The notes under the pieces: generated by a model | Told to the model about the DNA's origin: nothing | The model's database searches: none | What the model saw: only the letters and a program-made list of their open reading frames with translations | From: Cupriavidus agavae | GTDB taxonomy: Bacteria > Pseudomonadota > Gammaproteobacteria > Burkholderiales > Burkholderiaceae | Reading direction: 5' to 3' | Assembly: GCF_004217045.1 (NCBI RefSeq) | Contig: NZ_SGXM01000002.1 | Coordinates: 434,001 to 498,000 of the forward strand | DNA: 64,000 nucleotides | Made by a program: the position numbers and the translations under genes | Shown here: positions 1 through 7,692 of the stretch, in pieces | Numbering within the stretch: the stretch's first letter is position 1 | Layout of the letters: the number at the start of each line of letters is the position of its first letter

Positions 1-23
1 AATTCTCATTACGGGTTTCAGCA

Positions 24-2240
24 ATGCTTGCGCGTCGTGCCGCCACCGGGTCGTTCCCGTCTTCTCCGTTTCCTCATGCCCGCCTGCGCGCGGTGGCCGT
101 TGGTGCTGCGCTGCTGGCCGCCCTGCCGCCGGCCGGCGCGGCCGGCAGTGAAACAATCCTCCCGACCGTCTCGGTGACGGGCCAGGCCGCCGAGCCGCCT
201 TCGGAAGCCACCGGCGCCTACACCACCGAGACCGCGACGATCGGCTCCAAACTGCCCGCCTCGCTCAAGGAGACGCCCCAGTCGATCTCGGTCATCACGC
301 GGCAGCGCATGGAAGACCAGAACCTGACCACGCTCGACGAGGTCTTGCGGCAGGTTCCCGGCGTGACCACCGACCTGAGCGGCACCGCCGTGATCCCCGC
401 GTTCTACATCCGTGGCTTTCCGGTCGAGTACTTCCAGTACGACGGGGTGCCGATCCAGACCGGCGGGGCGTCGTGGAGCCAGCCCGACATGATCATGTTC
501 GACCGCGTGGAAGTGCTGCGCGGTGCGGGTGGCCTGTTCAACGGCGCCGGCCAGCCCGGCGGCGTGGTCAACCTGGTGCGCAAGCGGCCCACGGCCACGC
601 GGCAGTTCTCGGGCGCACTGAGCGCCGGTTCGTGGGACGCCTACCGCGCCGAGCTCGACTACAGCACGCCGCTCAACCAGAGCGGTTCGGTGCGGGCCCG
701 CGTGGCCGGCGCCTACGACGACCGCCATGCGTTCATCGACTACGCCAACGGCCAGCAGACTTCGCTCTACGGCATTCTCGAAGCCGATCTCGCGCCCCGT
801 ACCACCGCGTCGCTCGGCGTGGGCTACCAGAAGCGCGACTGGCGGCCGGCCATGATGGGCCTGCCCCGCTACAGCGACGGCGGCGACCTCGGCCTGCCGC
901 GCAGCACGTTCCTGAGCACGCCGTGGACCTACTGGGACTTCCAGACCACGCAGGTCTTCGCCGATATCACGCACCGCTTCAACAGCGACTGGCAACTGAA
1001 GCTCAGCGCGGTGCACGACCACGAAACCAGCGATCTCAAGTACGCCTACGTGTCAGGCGCCGTGAACCGTGCCACGCTGGCCGGCCCGCGGCTGGCCGGC
1101 GGCGCCAACGCCTACGACAACAAGCAGCTCGCGCTCGACGCCTACGTGACCGGCGCGTTCCGCGCGTTCGGCCGGCGCCACGAACTGGTGTTCGGCGCCA
1201 GCTGGTACGACCGCCAGGCCGACGCGCAGGGCGGCCAGTTGCCCGGCTTCGGCGGCACGCCCGTCAACGTGTTCGATTTCAGCCCGGCGGCGATTGCCGA
1301 CCCCGGCGCGCCGCGCTGGACCAGCAACACCCGCACCGACACCAAGCAGTACGGCCTGTACGGCGCCACCCGCCTGAAGCTGGCAGACCCGCTGACGCTG
1401 CTGCTCGGCGGCCGGGTCAGCTGGTGGCAGACCAACGCGCGCAACCAGCTCACCGGCGCCACGACCTCTGATTACAGGCAGAGCGGCCGCTTCACGCCGT
1501 ACGCGGGCCTGGTCTACGACCTCACGCCGCACTGGTCGGCCTACGCCAGCTACGCCGACATCTTCCGCGTGCAGAGCAATTATCTCGACACGGACGGCAA
1601 CGCCCTGCCGCCGGTCACGGGCGCCAACTACGAGGCCGGCGTCAAGGGCGCCTACTACGACGGGCGCCTGAACCTGTCGCTGGCGGCGTTCCGCACCGAC
1701 GAATCGAACCGCGCCATCGCCGTGACGCCCACCATCGTCAACAGTTGCTGCTACGCCAGCAACGGCAAGGTGCGCAGCGAGGGCTTCGAGACCGAGGTAT
1801 CCGGAGAACTGCTGCCGGGCTGGCAGGTCAGCGCGGGCTACACGTTCAACACGACGAAGTACCTCAGGGACGCCACCTTCGAGGGCCAGCCGTTCCGCAG
1901 CATCGCGCCGAAGCACCTGCTGCGGCTGTACACGAACTACCGGCTGCCGCGCGACTGGAACGCGTGGAGCGTGGGCGGCGGCATGGACCTGCAGAGCGCC
2001 ACCTACAGCCAGGGCGGCAACCCCAGCGTGCGCGTGCAGCAGGGCGGCTACGCGGTGTTCAACCTGCGCGCGGGCTACCGCTTCGACAAGACGTGGTCGC
2101 TGGCGCTGAACCTCAACAACCTGTTCGACCGCCGCTACTACGCGCGGCTCGGCACCGCCGGCGCGTTCGGCCCGGCCAACTTCGGCAACGTCTACGGCAC
2201 CCCGCGCAACGTGATGGTCACGCTGCGCGCCAAACTTTGA
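24..2240 (+). CDS. TonB-dependent siderophore receptor
   Basis: Outer-membrane receptor of the FpvA/FhuE type (738 aa) importing a ferric siderophore with TonB energy. Residues about 20-40 form a signal peptide ending in an Ala/Gly run. The plug follows: a TonB-box-like segment (LPTVSVTG), the signature LKETPQSISVITRQRMEDQ, the RGF motif, and VEVLRGAGGLFNGAGQPGG. The remaining ~550 residues are an aromatic-rich beta-barrel ending in NNLFDRRYY and a terminal hydrophobic strand. The frame stays open to the window edge, so the true start may lie upstream of the first ATG. A small secreted protein follows after 18 nt, probably in the same operon. The siderophore cannot be told from sequence. Confidence 0.93.
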   Translation: MLARRAATGSFPSSPFPHARLRAVAVGAALLAALPPAGAAGSETILPTVSVTGQAAEPPSEATGAYTTETATIGSKLPASLKETPQSISVITRQRMEDQNLTTLDEVLRQVPGVTTDLSGTAVIPAFYIRGFPVEYFQYDGVPIQTGGASWSQPDMIMFDRVEVLRGAGGLFNGAGQPGGVVNLVRKRPTATRQFSGALSAGSWDAYRAELDYSTPLNQSGSVRARVAGAYDDRHAFIDYANGQQTSLYGILEADLAPRTTASLGVGYQKRDWRPAMMGLPRYSDGGDLGLPRSTFLSTPWTYWDFQTTQVFADITHRFNSDWQLKLSAVHDHETSDLKYAYVSGAVNRATLAGPRLAGGANAYDNKQLALDAYVTGAFRAFGRRHELVFGASWYDRQADAQGGQLPGFGGTPVNVFDFSPAAIADPGAPRWTSNTRTDTKQYGLYGATRLKLADPLTLLLGGRVSWWQTNARNQLTGATTSDYRQSGRFTPYAGLVYDLTPHWSAYASYADIFRVQSNYLDTDGNALPPVTGANYEAGVKGAYYDGRLNLSLAAFRTDESNRAIAVTPTIVNSCCYASNGKVRSEGFETEVSGELLPGWQVSAGYTFNTTKYLRDATFEGQPFRSIAPKHLLRLYTNYRLPRDWNAWSVGGGMDLQSATYSQGGNPSVRVQQGGYAVFNLRAGYRFDKTWSLALNLNNLFDRRYYARLGTAGAFGPANFGNVYGTPRNVMVTLRAKL

Positions 2241-2258
2241 CAACTTAAGGAAACTACG

Positions 2259-2834
2259 ATGCGAGATAGCAGGCAGACCGCCCCCTCGATGCGCCGCCCG
2301 GTGGTGGCAGCGCTGGCCGCGCTGATGCTGGCCCAGCCGGCGCTGGCGCTGACCCCGGCACCTTCGGCGCCGCCGGGGCCGTTCGCCGCCGCCCCTGCCG
2401 TGCAGGCGCCGCAGTGGGTGGGCGTGAAGCGCTGGTCGATGCGCATGGCCGGACACAAGGGCGACCCGTTCAGGCTCCGGCTCGGCTTCACGGCGCTGCC
2501 AAGTGGCGACTGGGCCATCACGGGCTCGCTGGTGCTCGACGACGCCGAACTGGGCGCCACGGGCTCGGCGCGCCTGCGCGAGGGCAAGCTGATCGCCGAC
2601 GTGCTGGTCAGCGCCGGCGTGCGCAATGTGCCACCTGACGACGAGAAACGCGCGCTGTTCCCGAAGGGCAAGGTGCCGGCCACGATCAGTTCGGCCGGCT
2701 TCGCGGCCATGCGGCTCGAACTCGATCCGCGCACGCTCGACGGCGTGGCGTCGATGTACATGACCAACGTGGTCAGCGGCAACCTTGTGCAGGGGCCCTA
2801 TCATGCGGACAGTACGCTGACCCTGGACAAGTAG
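2259..2834 (+). CDS. Hypothetical secreted protein, partner of the siderophore receptor
   Basis: 191-aa protein I do not recognise. It has a signal-peptide-like start (hydrophobic run at residues 13-31 with an ALA-type cleavage site), a Pro/Ala-rich stretch, then an apparently beta-rich domain with a GDPFRLRLGF segment and no cysteine pairs. It begins 18 nt after the receptor stop with a good ribosome site (AAGGAAAC), so the two are probably co-transcribed and it is probably exported to the periplasm. A role in iron uptake or receptor function is guilt by association only. Confidence 0.75.
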   Translation: MRDSRQTAPSMRRPVVAALAALMLAQPALALTPAPSAPPGPFAAAPAVQAPQWVGVKRWSMRMAGHKGDPFRLRLGFTALPSGDWAITGSLVLDDAELGATGSARLREGKLIADVLVSAGVRNVPPDDEKRALFPKGKVPATISSAGFAAMRLELDPRTLDGVASMYMTNVVSGNLVQGPYHADSTLTLDK

Positions 2835-3002
2835 ATAGGGTGCCCCACCAGCGTCAGACGCCGGCCGGGCTGCAGGCGTGACAACAGGACAATTAGCGTG
2901 CGTTTCCGAAAATCGGAGACCCTTCGCACGAGCATGATGACTTCCGACGCAACCAAACGTCGCAGTGCAGAAGTTCTCAAACCCGTTGCAAAGGAGCACA
3001 TC

Positions 3003-3455
3003 ATGAAAAAGCTGACCCTGCTTGCCAGCGCCGCAATCCTCGCCTTGCCCGCCATGGCTTTCGCCCAGAGCACCGTCCAGAACGGCGCCGAAACCCGTGC
3101 CCAGGTCCGCGCCGACCTGATCGCCGTCGAGAAGGCCGGTTATGATCCGGCCCGCTCGAACGACGACTACCCGGCCGACCTGCAGGCCGCCGAAGCCAAG
3201 GTCTCGGCCGAGGAAGGCATCCGCGCCCCGAAGCCCGAAACCCGCGCCCAGGTGCGCCAGGACCTGGTCAAGGTCGAGAAGGCCGGCTATGACCCGTTCC
3301 GTGTCGAGCCGAACTACCCGCTGGACATCGAGCACGCCGAAGCCAAGCTGTCGAAGACCTCGGTGCAGCCGGTGCAGGTGAGCCGCAAGGCGCTGCAAGC
3401 CACGTCGATCCCCCGTATCGACGAGCCGCGCAACCCGTTCTTCGACGGCGCCTGA
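3003..3455 (+). CDS. DUF4148 domain-containing periplasmic protein
   Basis: 150-aa exported protein. The start is set by a strong AAAGGAG site 8 nt before ATG and a textbook signal peptide (MKKLTLLASAA... AMAFAQ, residues 1-22). The mature part holds two near-identical copies of the DUF4148 repeat, each reading ETRAQVRxDL, VEKAGYDP and YPxD..AEAK (about residues 30-72 and 79-120). Such proteins are abundant and often multicopy in Burkholderiales; their function is unknown. It ends 2 nt before the ClC channel gene, so the two are probably translated from one message. Confidence 0.88.
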   Translation: MKKLTLLASAAILALPAMAFAQSTVQNGAETRAQVRADLIAVEKAGYDPARSNDDYPADLQAAEAKVSAEEGIRAPKPETRAQVRQDLVKVEKAGYDPFRVEPNYPLDIEHAEAKLSKTSVQPVQVSRKALQATSIPRIDEPRNPFFDGA

Positions 3456-3457
3456 GC

Positions 3458-4819
3458 ATGGGTGCACGGCCTCATGACCTGATCGTCGAGCCCGCCCCCG
3501 CAAACGTCGGCTGGCGCCTGCCACTGGTGGCAGTGCTCACCGCCGTCGGCGCCGGGCTCGGCGGCATGGCCCTGGCCATGCTGCTGCACGCGATCCAGCA
3601 TCTGGCCTATCACTACAGCCTCGCCGAGGTCATCGGCAAGGAGAGTTTCCTATCGGGAGTGGCGGGCGCTTCGCCGCTGCGCCGGCTGGCCGCGCTGATC
3701 ACAGCAGGCATCGTGGCCGGTGGCGGGTGGTTCCTGCTCTACCGTTATGGGCGGCCGCTGGTGGGCATACGGCGTGCCGTTGGCGAGGCGGATGCAGACG
3801 CATTGCCGCCTCGGATGCCCCTCGTTTCCACGGTCTGCCACGCCTTGTTGCAGATCGTTACCGTGGCGCTGGGCTCGCCGCTGGGCCGCGAAGTGGCCCC
3901 GCGCGAGATCGGCGCACTGATTGGCCAGCGCATGGCCGCCGCCTTTGCGCTGCCCGCGCCGTTGCGCCGCCAGATCGTGGCGGCCGGCGCCGGCGCCGGG
4001 CTCGCGGCGGTCTACAACGTGCCGTTCGCCGGCGCGCTGTTCACGCTCGAAGTGCTGCTGCAGAGCTTTCATCCGGTGACCGCCGCGCTGGCGCTGTGCA
4101 TGTCGGCGCTGGCCGCGCTCGTGGCCTCGCTCGGGCTGGGCGCTGAAGTCCAGTACGCGCTGCCCGCGTTCAAGGTATCGCCCGCGCTGCTGGCCTGGGC
4201 CGTGCTGTCGGGGCCCGTGGCCGGGGTTGCGGCGCACTTTTTCGCCAGATTCACGAGTGCCGCCCGCGCCCACGCCGCGCGAGGCTGGCGGCTGGCCGCA
4301 TTCTGCCTGCTGAACTTCACGCTGATTGGCGCTTTGGCCATGGTCTTTCCGGAATTGCCCGGCAATGGCAAGGGCCCCGCGCTGCTCGGCTTCACCGGGC
4401 ACATCGCGCTCGGCCTCGCCGCCACGCTGCTGGCGCTCAAGTTCACCGTGCTCTGCACCACGCTGCGTTCCGGCGCGATGGGCGGCCTGCTGACGCCGGG
4501 GCTCGCCTGCGGCGCGCTGCTCGGCATCATCGGCGCGGCACTCTGGAACAGCCTGCTGCCCGAGGTGCCGGCCGGCGCCTGCGCCGTGGTGCTGGCTGCC
4601 GCATTCCTGGCCACCTCGATGCAGATGCCGCTGACCGCCATCGTGCTGGTCGGCGAATTCACCCACTTGCAATACGACATGCTGCCCGCGCTGGCGCTGG
4701 CCGTGGCGGGCTCGGTGTGCGCGCAGCGGCTGTGTGCCGCGCAGGCGCGCAAGGCGGACGCGGCCCGGGCGCCCGTGCCGGCGCCCCCGGGCCGCGAGAC
4801 TGGCGTCAGCCTGCCCTGA
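3458..4819 (+). CDS. ClC-family chloride channel/antiporter
   Basis: 453-aa polytopic inner-membrane protein of the voltage-gated ClC family. The three ion-path segments are visible: GIRRAVGEAD near residue 103 (degenerate GSGIP region), LGREVAP with the gating Glu at 145 (GREGP region), and GAMGGLLTPGLACGALLG near residue 340 (GxFxP region). About ten hydrophobic helices are present; there is no C-terminal CBS domain, only a Pro/Ala-rich tail. It starts 2 nt after the DUF4148 gene. The degenerate first and second motifs place it in a divergent bacterial subgroup, so whether it is a Cl-/H+ exchanger or a channel for another anion is open. Its 3' end overlaps the convergent RidA-like gene by 14 nt. 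Confidence 0.9.
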   Translation: MGARPHDLIVEPAPANVGWRLPLVAVLTAVGAGLGGMALAMLLHAIQHLAYHYSLAEVIGKESFLSGVAGASPLRRLAALITAGIVAGGGWFLLYRYGRPLVGIRRAVGEADADALPPRMPLVSTVCHALLQIVTVALGSPLGREVAPREIGALIGQRMAAAFALPAPLRRQIVAAGAGAGLAAVYNVPFAGALFTLEVLLQSFHPVTAALALCMSALAALVASLGLGAEVQYALPAFKVSPALLAWAVLSGPVAGVAAHFFARFTSAARAHAARGWRLAAFCLLNFTLIGALAMVFPELPGNGKGPALLGFTGHIALGLAATLLALKFTVLCTTLRSGAMGGLLTPGLACGALLGIIGAALWNSLLPEVPAGACAVVLAAAFLATSMQMPLTAIVLVGEFTHLQYDMLPALALAVAGSVCAQRLCAAQARKADAARAPVPAPPGRETGVSLP

Positions 4820-5273
4820 CCTGCGCGATCACCACCAGGATCACGGCCGCATTGCCGGGCTGCTGGGCCTGCGCATAGGCCGCCCGCGCGTGGCCGGCCT
4901 TGTCGCCCAGTACATCCGCGAACAGATCCGACGCCCCATCGAGCACCGCCGGCTGGTCAAACACGCCCGGCGCGCTCGTGACGTGGCCCTCCACACGCAC
5001 GATATGGTCGAGGCGGTCGAAACTGCCCAGGTGTGCATGGATCTGCGCCAGTACGTTCAACGCCGCCAGCTCGGCCGCCTGCCGGCCCTCGGCCACGGTC
5101 AGGTCTCGGCCGACCTGCCCGGTCCACACTACCCTGCCATCGCGCAACGGCAGCTGGCCCGAGATGAACAGCAGATCACCGGCCCGGCTCACGGCGGTGT
5201 AGCGGCCCAACGGCTGGGGCGGCGGCGGCAATGCGAGGCCGCGTGCGGCCAGTTTCGATTCCACGGTTTCCAT
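4806..5273 (-). CDS. RidA-like (YjgF/YER057c/UK114) protein
   Basis: 155-aa protein of the longer RidA-like subgroup, starting METVESKLAARGLALPPPP and carrying LLFISGQLPLRDG, VGRDLTVAEGRQAAELAALN and GASDLFADVLG. RidA proteins are trimeric imine/enamine deaminases or related small-molecule enzymes. The C-terminal block retains an Arg (HARAAY) but reads AAVILVVIA where classic RidA has VEIEA, so the imine-deaminase acid position is not conserved and the substrate may differ. It is transcribed against the ClC gene and shares the promoter-bearing gap 5274-5523 with the nitronate monooxygenase on the other strand. Confidence 0.88.
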   Translation of the reverse strand: METVESKLAARGLALPPPPQPLGRYTAVSRAGDLLFISGQLPLRDGRVVWTGQVGRDLTVAEGRQAAELAALNVLAQIHAHLGSFDRLDHIVRVEGHVTSAPGVFDQPAVLDGASDLFADVLGDKAGHARAAYAQAQQPGNAAVILVVIAQVRAG

Positions 5274-5523
5274 GTGCGTCTCCAGGGTGTCGGATCAGGG
5301 GGGAAGAGAACGTTGCGTAGCTGTGGCCCACTATAGAAAGACCGCTTTGCGCGATAAAGCCGTGCCCTGGCACATGACTTGATACATCGTGGAATAACGC
5401 AAGGCGGCTGCTTTCCCCTATCATCGCGGAAACAGCATTTCATTTGCGCCATTCATCTCATTTCGAGATAGAAAGCATCTCGCCGGCCGCACTGGCACGC
5501 CCGCTTACCCTGGAGACCCCGAC

Positions 5524-6630
5524 ATGACTTCGTCCACCCCGCTTTTCCTGAACCGACTGGGCCTGACCACGCCGATCATCCAGGCGCCGATGGCCGGCGT
5601 GAGCACCCCGGCGCTGGCGGCCGCCGTCAGCAACGCGGGTGGGCTCGGCTCGCTCGGCGTGGGTGCGATGGACGCCGCCGCCGCGCGCACCGCCATCGTC
5701 GATACCCGTGCGCTGACCTCGGGCCCGCTCAATGTGAACCTGTTCTGCCACACGCCGGCCCAGGCCGACAGCCAGCGCGAATCGGCCTGGCTCGACTATC
5801 TGGCATCGGTGTTCGCCGAATTCGGCGCCAAGCCGCCCGAGGCGCTGCGCGAGATCTACCAGTCGTTCCAGACCGACGAGGCCATGCTGCAGATGCTGCT
5901 CGAAGAGCGCCCGGCCGTGGTCAGCTTCCACTTCGGCCTGCCCGACGCCGCGCGCATCCAGGCGCTGCACGATGCGGGCATCTACCTGATGGCCTCGGCC
6001 ACGTCGCTGGCCGAGGCGCGCCTGATCGAGGCGGCCGGCATCGACGCCATCGTCGCGCAGGGCATCGAGGCAGGCGGCCATCGGGGCACCTTCGATCCGA
6101 AGGTCTATGACGAGGGGCTGGGCACGATGGCGCTGGTGCGCGTGCTGGCCCGCGAGACGCGCCTGCCCGTGATCGCTGCCGGCGGCATCATGGACGGCGC
6201 CGGCATTGCGGCCGCGCTGGCGCTCGGTGCCGACGCCGCGCAACTTGGCACGGCGTTCGTGGCGTGCCCCGAAACCGCCGCCGACCCGGCCTATCGTGCG
6301 ATCCTGACCTCGGGACAGACCCCGCCCACCACGCTGACGCAGGCCATCTCGGGCCGCGCCGCACGCGGCTTCGCCAACCGCTTCACGGCGCTTGGCACGG
6401 CGGCCAACGCACCACTGGCGCCGGACTACCCGATTGCGTACGACGCCGGCAAGGCGCTGCACGCCGCCGCCAAGGCGCAGGGATCGGCCGCCTTCGCCGC
6501 GCAGTGGGCCGGCCAGGCGGTGCCGCTGGCACGTGCGCTGCCGGCGGGCGAACTGGTGCGCCTGTTGAGCGCCGAACTCGCCGAGTCGATCGACGCGCTT
6601 GCGGCGCTGCGGACCAGCACCGTGCGCTGA
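5524..6630 (+). CDS. Nitronate monooxygenase (2-nitropropane dioxygenase family)
   Basis: 368-aa FMN-dependent TIM-barrel enzyme that oxidises alkyl nitronates (class I NMO). Seen: the N-terminal phosphate/FMN motif [20 protein letters not shown], the catalytic-His segment [12 protein letters not shown] (about residues 180-191), and the FMN-binding end [26 protein letters not shown] split across a normal length for the family. A GGAGA site precedes the ATG. It is monocistronic, followed by a clear hairpin terminator at 6657-6686. Enoyl-ACP reductase II (FabK) is a related alternative, but the His segment favours NMO. Confidence 0.9.
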   Translation: MTSSTPLFLNRLGLTTPIIQAPMAGVSTPALAAAVSNAGGLGSLGVGAMDAAAARTAIVDTRALTSGPLNVNLFCHTPAQADSQRESAWLDYLASVFAEFGAKPPEALREIYQSFQTDEAMLQMLLEERPAVVSFHFGLPDAARIQALHDAGIYLMASATSLAEARLIEAAGIDAIVAQGIEAGGHRGTFDPKVYDEGLGTMALVRVLARETRLPVIAAGGIMDGAGIAAALALGADAAQLGTAFVACPETAADPAYRAILTSGQTPPTTLTQAISGRAARGFANRFTALGTAANAPLAPDYPIAYDAGKALHAAAKAQGSAAFAAQWAGQAVPLARALPAGELVRLLSAELAESIDALAALRTSTVR

Positions 6631-6656
6631 CCCCTCCTTTTTGGCGTTTTTACGAT

Positions 6657-6686
6657 GAAGGCTGGTGCCGCGAGGCGCCGGCCTTC
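6657..6686 (+). terminator. Candidate intrinsic terminator after nitronate monooxygenase
   Basis: Thirteen-base arms GAAGGCTGGTGCC (6657-6669) and GGCGCCGGCCTTC (6674-6686) pair fully in RNA if two G-U wobbles are allowed, with a 4-nt loop. The tail (TTGCGTTT) is only moderately U-rich. Confidence 0.6.
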
Positions 6687-6842
6687 TTGCGTTTACGCGG
6701 CGCGGCACTTGTTACCGCCGCGCACAACTCTTAGTGCGCCATGGCCGTTCAACGAAATGGGTTCGTGACCTAGATTTGCATCCATCGACCACGTCGGTTC
6801 GATTGGCAAGACGCCAAGGTCAACTCAATAGCGAGATCCATC

Positions 6843-7604
6843 ATGAGCACGCAAAACACTTCCACCGCTTCCACCGCTTCCAACGCCTCCCACTCCGCCA
6901 ACGGCGACAAGGTCGCCATCGTCACGGGCGCCTCGCAGGGCATCGGCGCCGAACTGGTCAAGGCCTACCGCCAGCGCGGCTACCGCGTGGTGGCCACGGC
7001 CCGCAGCATCAAGCCCTCGGACGATGCCGGCGTGCTGGCCGTGGCCGGCGACATCGCCGACCCCGACACCGCGCGCCGCGTGGTGGCCGAGGCCATCGGC
7101 AAGTTCGGCCGCATCGACGCGCTGGTCAACAATGCCGGCATCTTCATCGCCAAGCCGTTCACGCAGTACACCGCCGAGGATTTCGCCACCAAGAGCGGGG
7201 TCAACCTGGCCGGCTTCTTCCACATCACGCAGCTCGCCATCGCCCAGATGGAGACGCAGCGCAGCGGCCACGTGGTCAGCATCACCACGAGCCTGGTGGA
7301 CCATGCCATCGACGGCGTGCCATCGGTGCTGGCCTCGCTGACCAAGGGCGGCATCAACGCGGCCACCAAGTCGCTGGCTGTCGAATACGCCAAGCGCGGC
7401 ATTCGCGTGAATGCGGTCTCGCCCGGCATCATCAAGTCGCCGATGCATGCCCCCGAGACCCACGCCACGCTCGGCGCGCTCCACCCGATGGGCCATATGG
7501 GCGAGATGAGCGATATCGTCAACGCCGTGCTGTTCCTCGAAGCCGCCCCGTTCGTGACCGGCGAGATCCTGCACGTGGACGGTGGCCAGAGCGCCGGTCA
7601 CTGA
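6843..7604 (+). CDS. SDR-family protein lacking the catalytic Tyr
   Basis: 253-aa short-chain dehydrogenase/reductase fold. The Rossmann motif TGASQGIGAELV follows a low-complexity Ser/Thr/Ala start (residues 1-20), then NNAGIF and the C-terminal VNAVSPGIIKSP and DGGQSAGH blocks, all at normal spacing. The expected YxxxK reads AxxxK (ASLTK near residue 170; codon GCC at the Tyr position), although the Lys and an upstream Ser/Thr cluster (ITTS) remain. Either catalysis is unusual or the protein binds NAD(P) without classic SDR chemistry. It is monocistronic, with a weak ribosome site. It is not a frameshift: all flanking blocks are in frame. Confidence 0.87.
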   Translation: MSTQNTSTASTASNASHSANGDKVAIVTGASQGIGAELVKAYRQRGYRVVATARSIKPSDDAGVLAVAGDIADPDTARRVVAEAIGKFGRIDALVNNAGIFIAKPFTQYTAEDFATKSGVNLAGFFHITQLAIAQMETQRSGHVVSITTSLVDHAIDGVPSVLASLTKGGINAATKSLAVEYAKRGIRVNAVSPGIIKSPMHAPETHATLGALHPMGHMGEMSDIVNAVLFLEAAPFVTGEILHVDGGQSAGH

Positions 7605-7692
7605 GGGTAAACCCTTATGGTTCCCGTGGGTGGCCGTGGGCGGGCTCTCCTAGACTGGAAGCTTTCGCCACACGGCTACCCAAGGAACCCTA

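Noticed and set aside
1053-3524. A long minus-strand open frame over the siderophore receptor region
   Set aside because: Antisense to the receptor, its partner and the DUF4148 gene; no domain or ribosome site.
4806-5273. Calling the RidA-like protein a catalytically normal imine deaminase
   Set aside because: The conserved acidic position near the C-terminus is not present; only family membership is supported.
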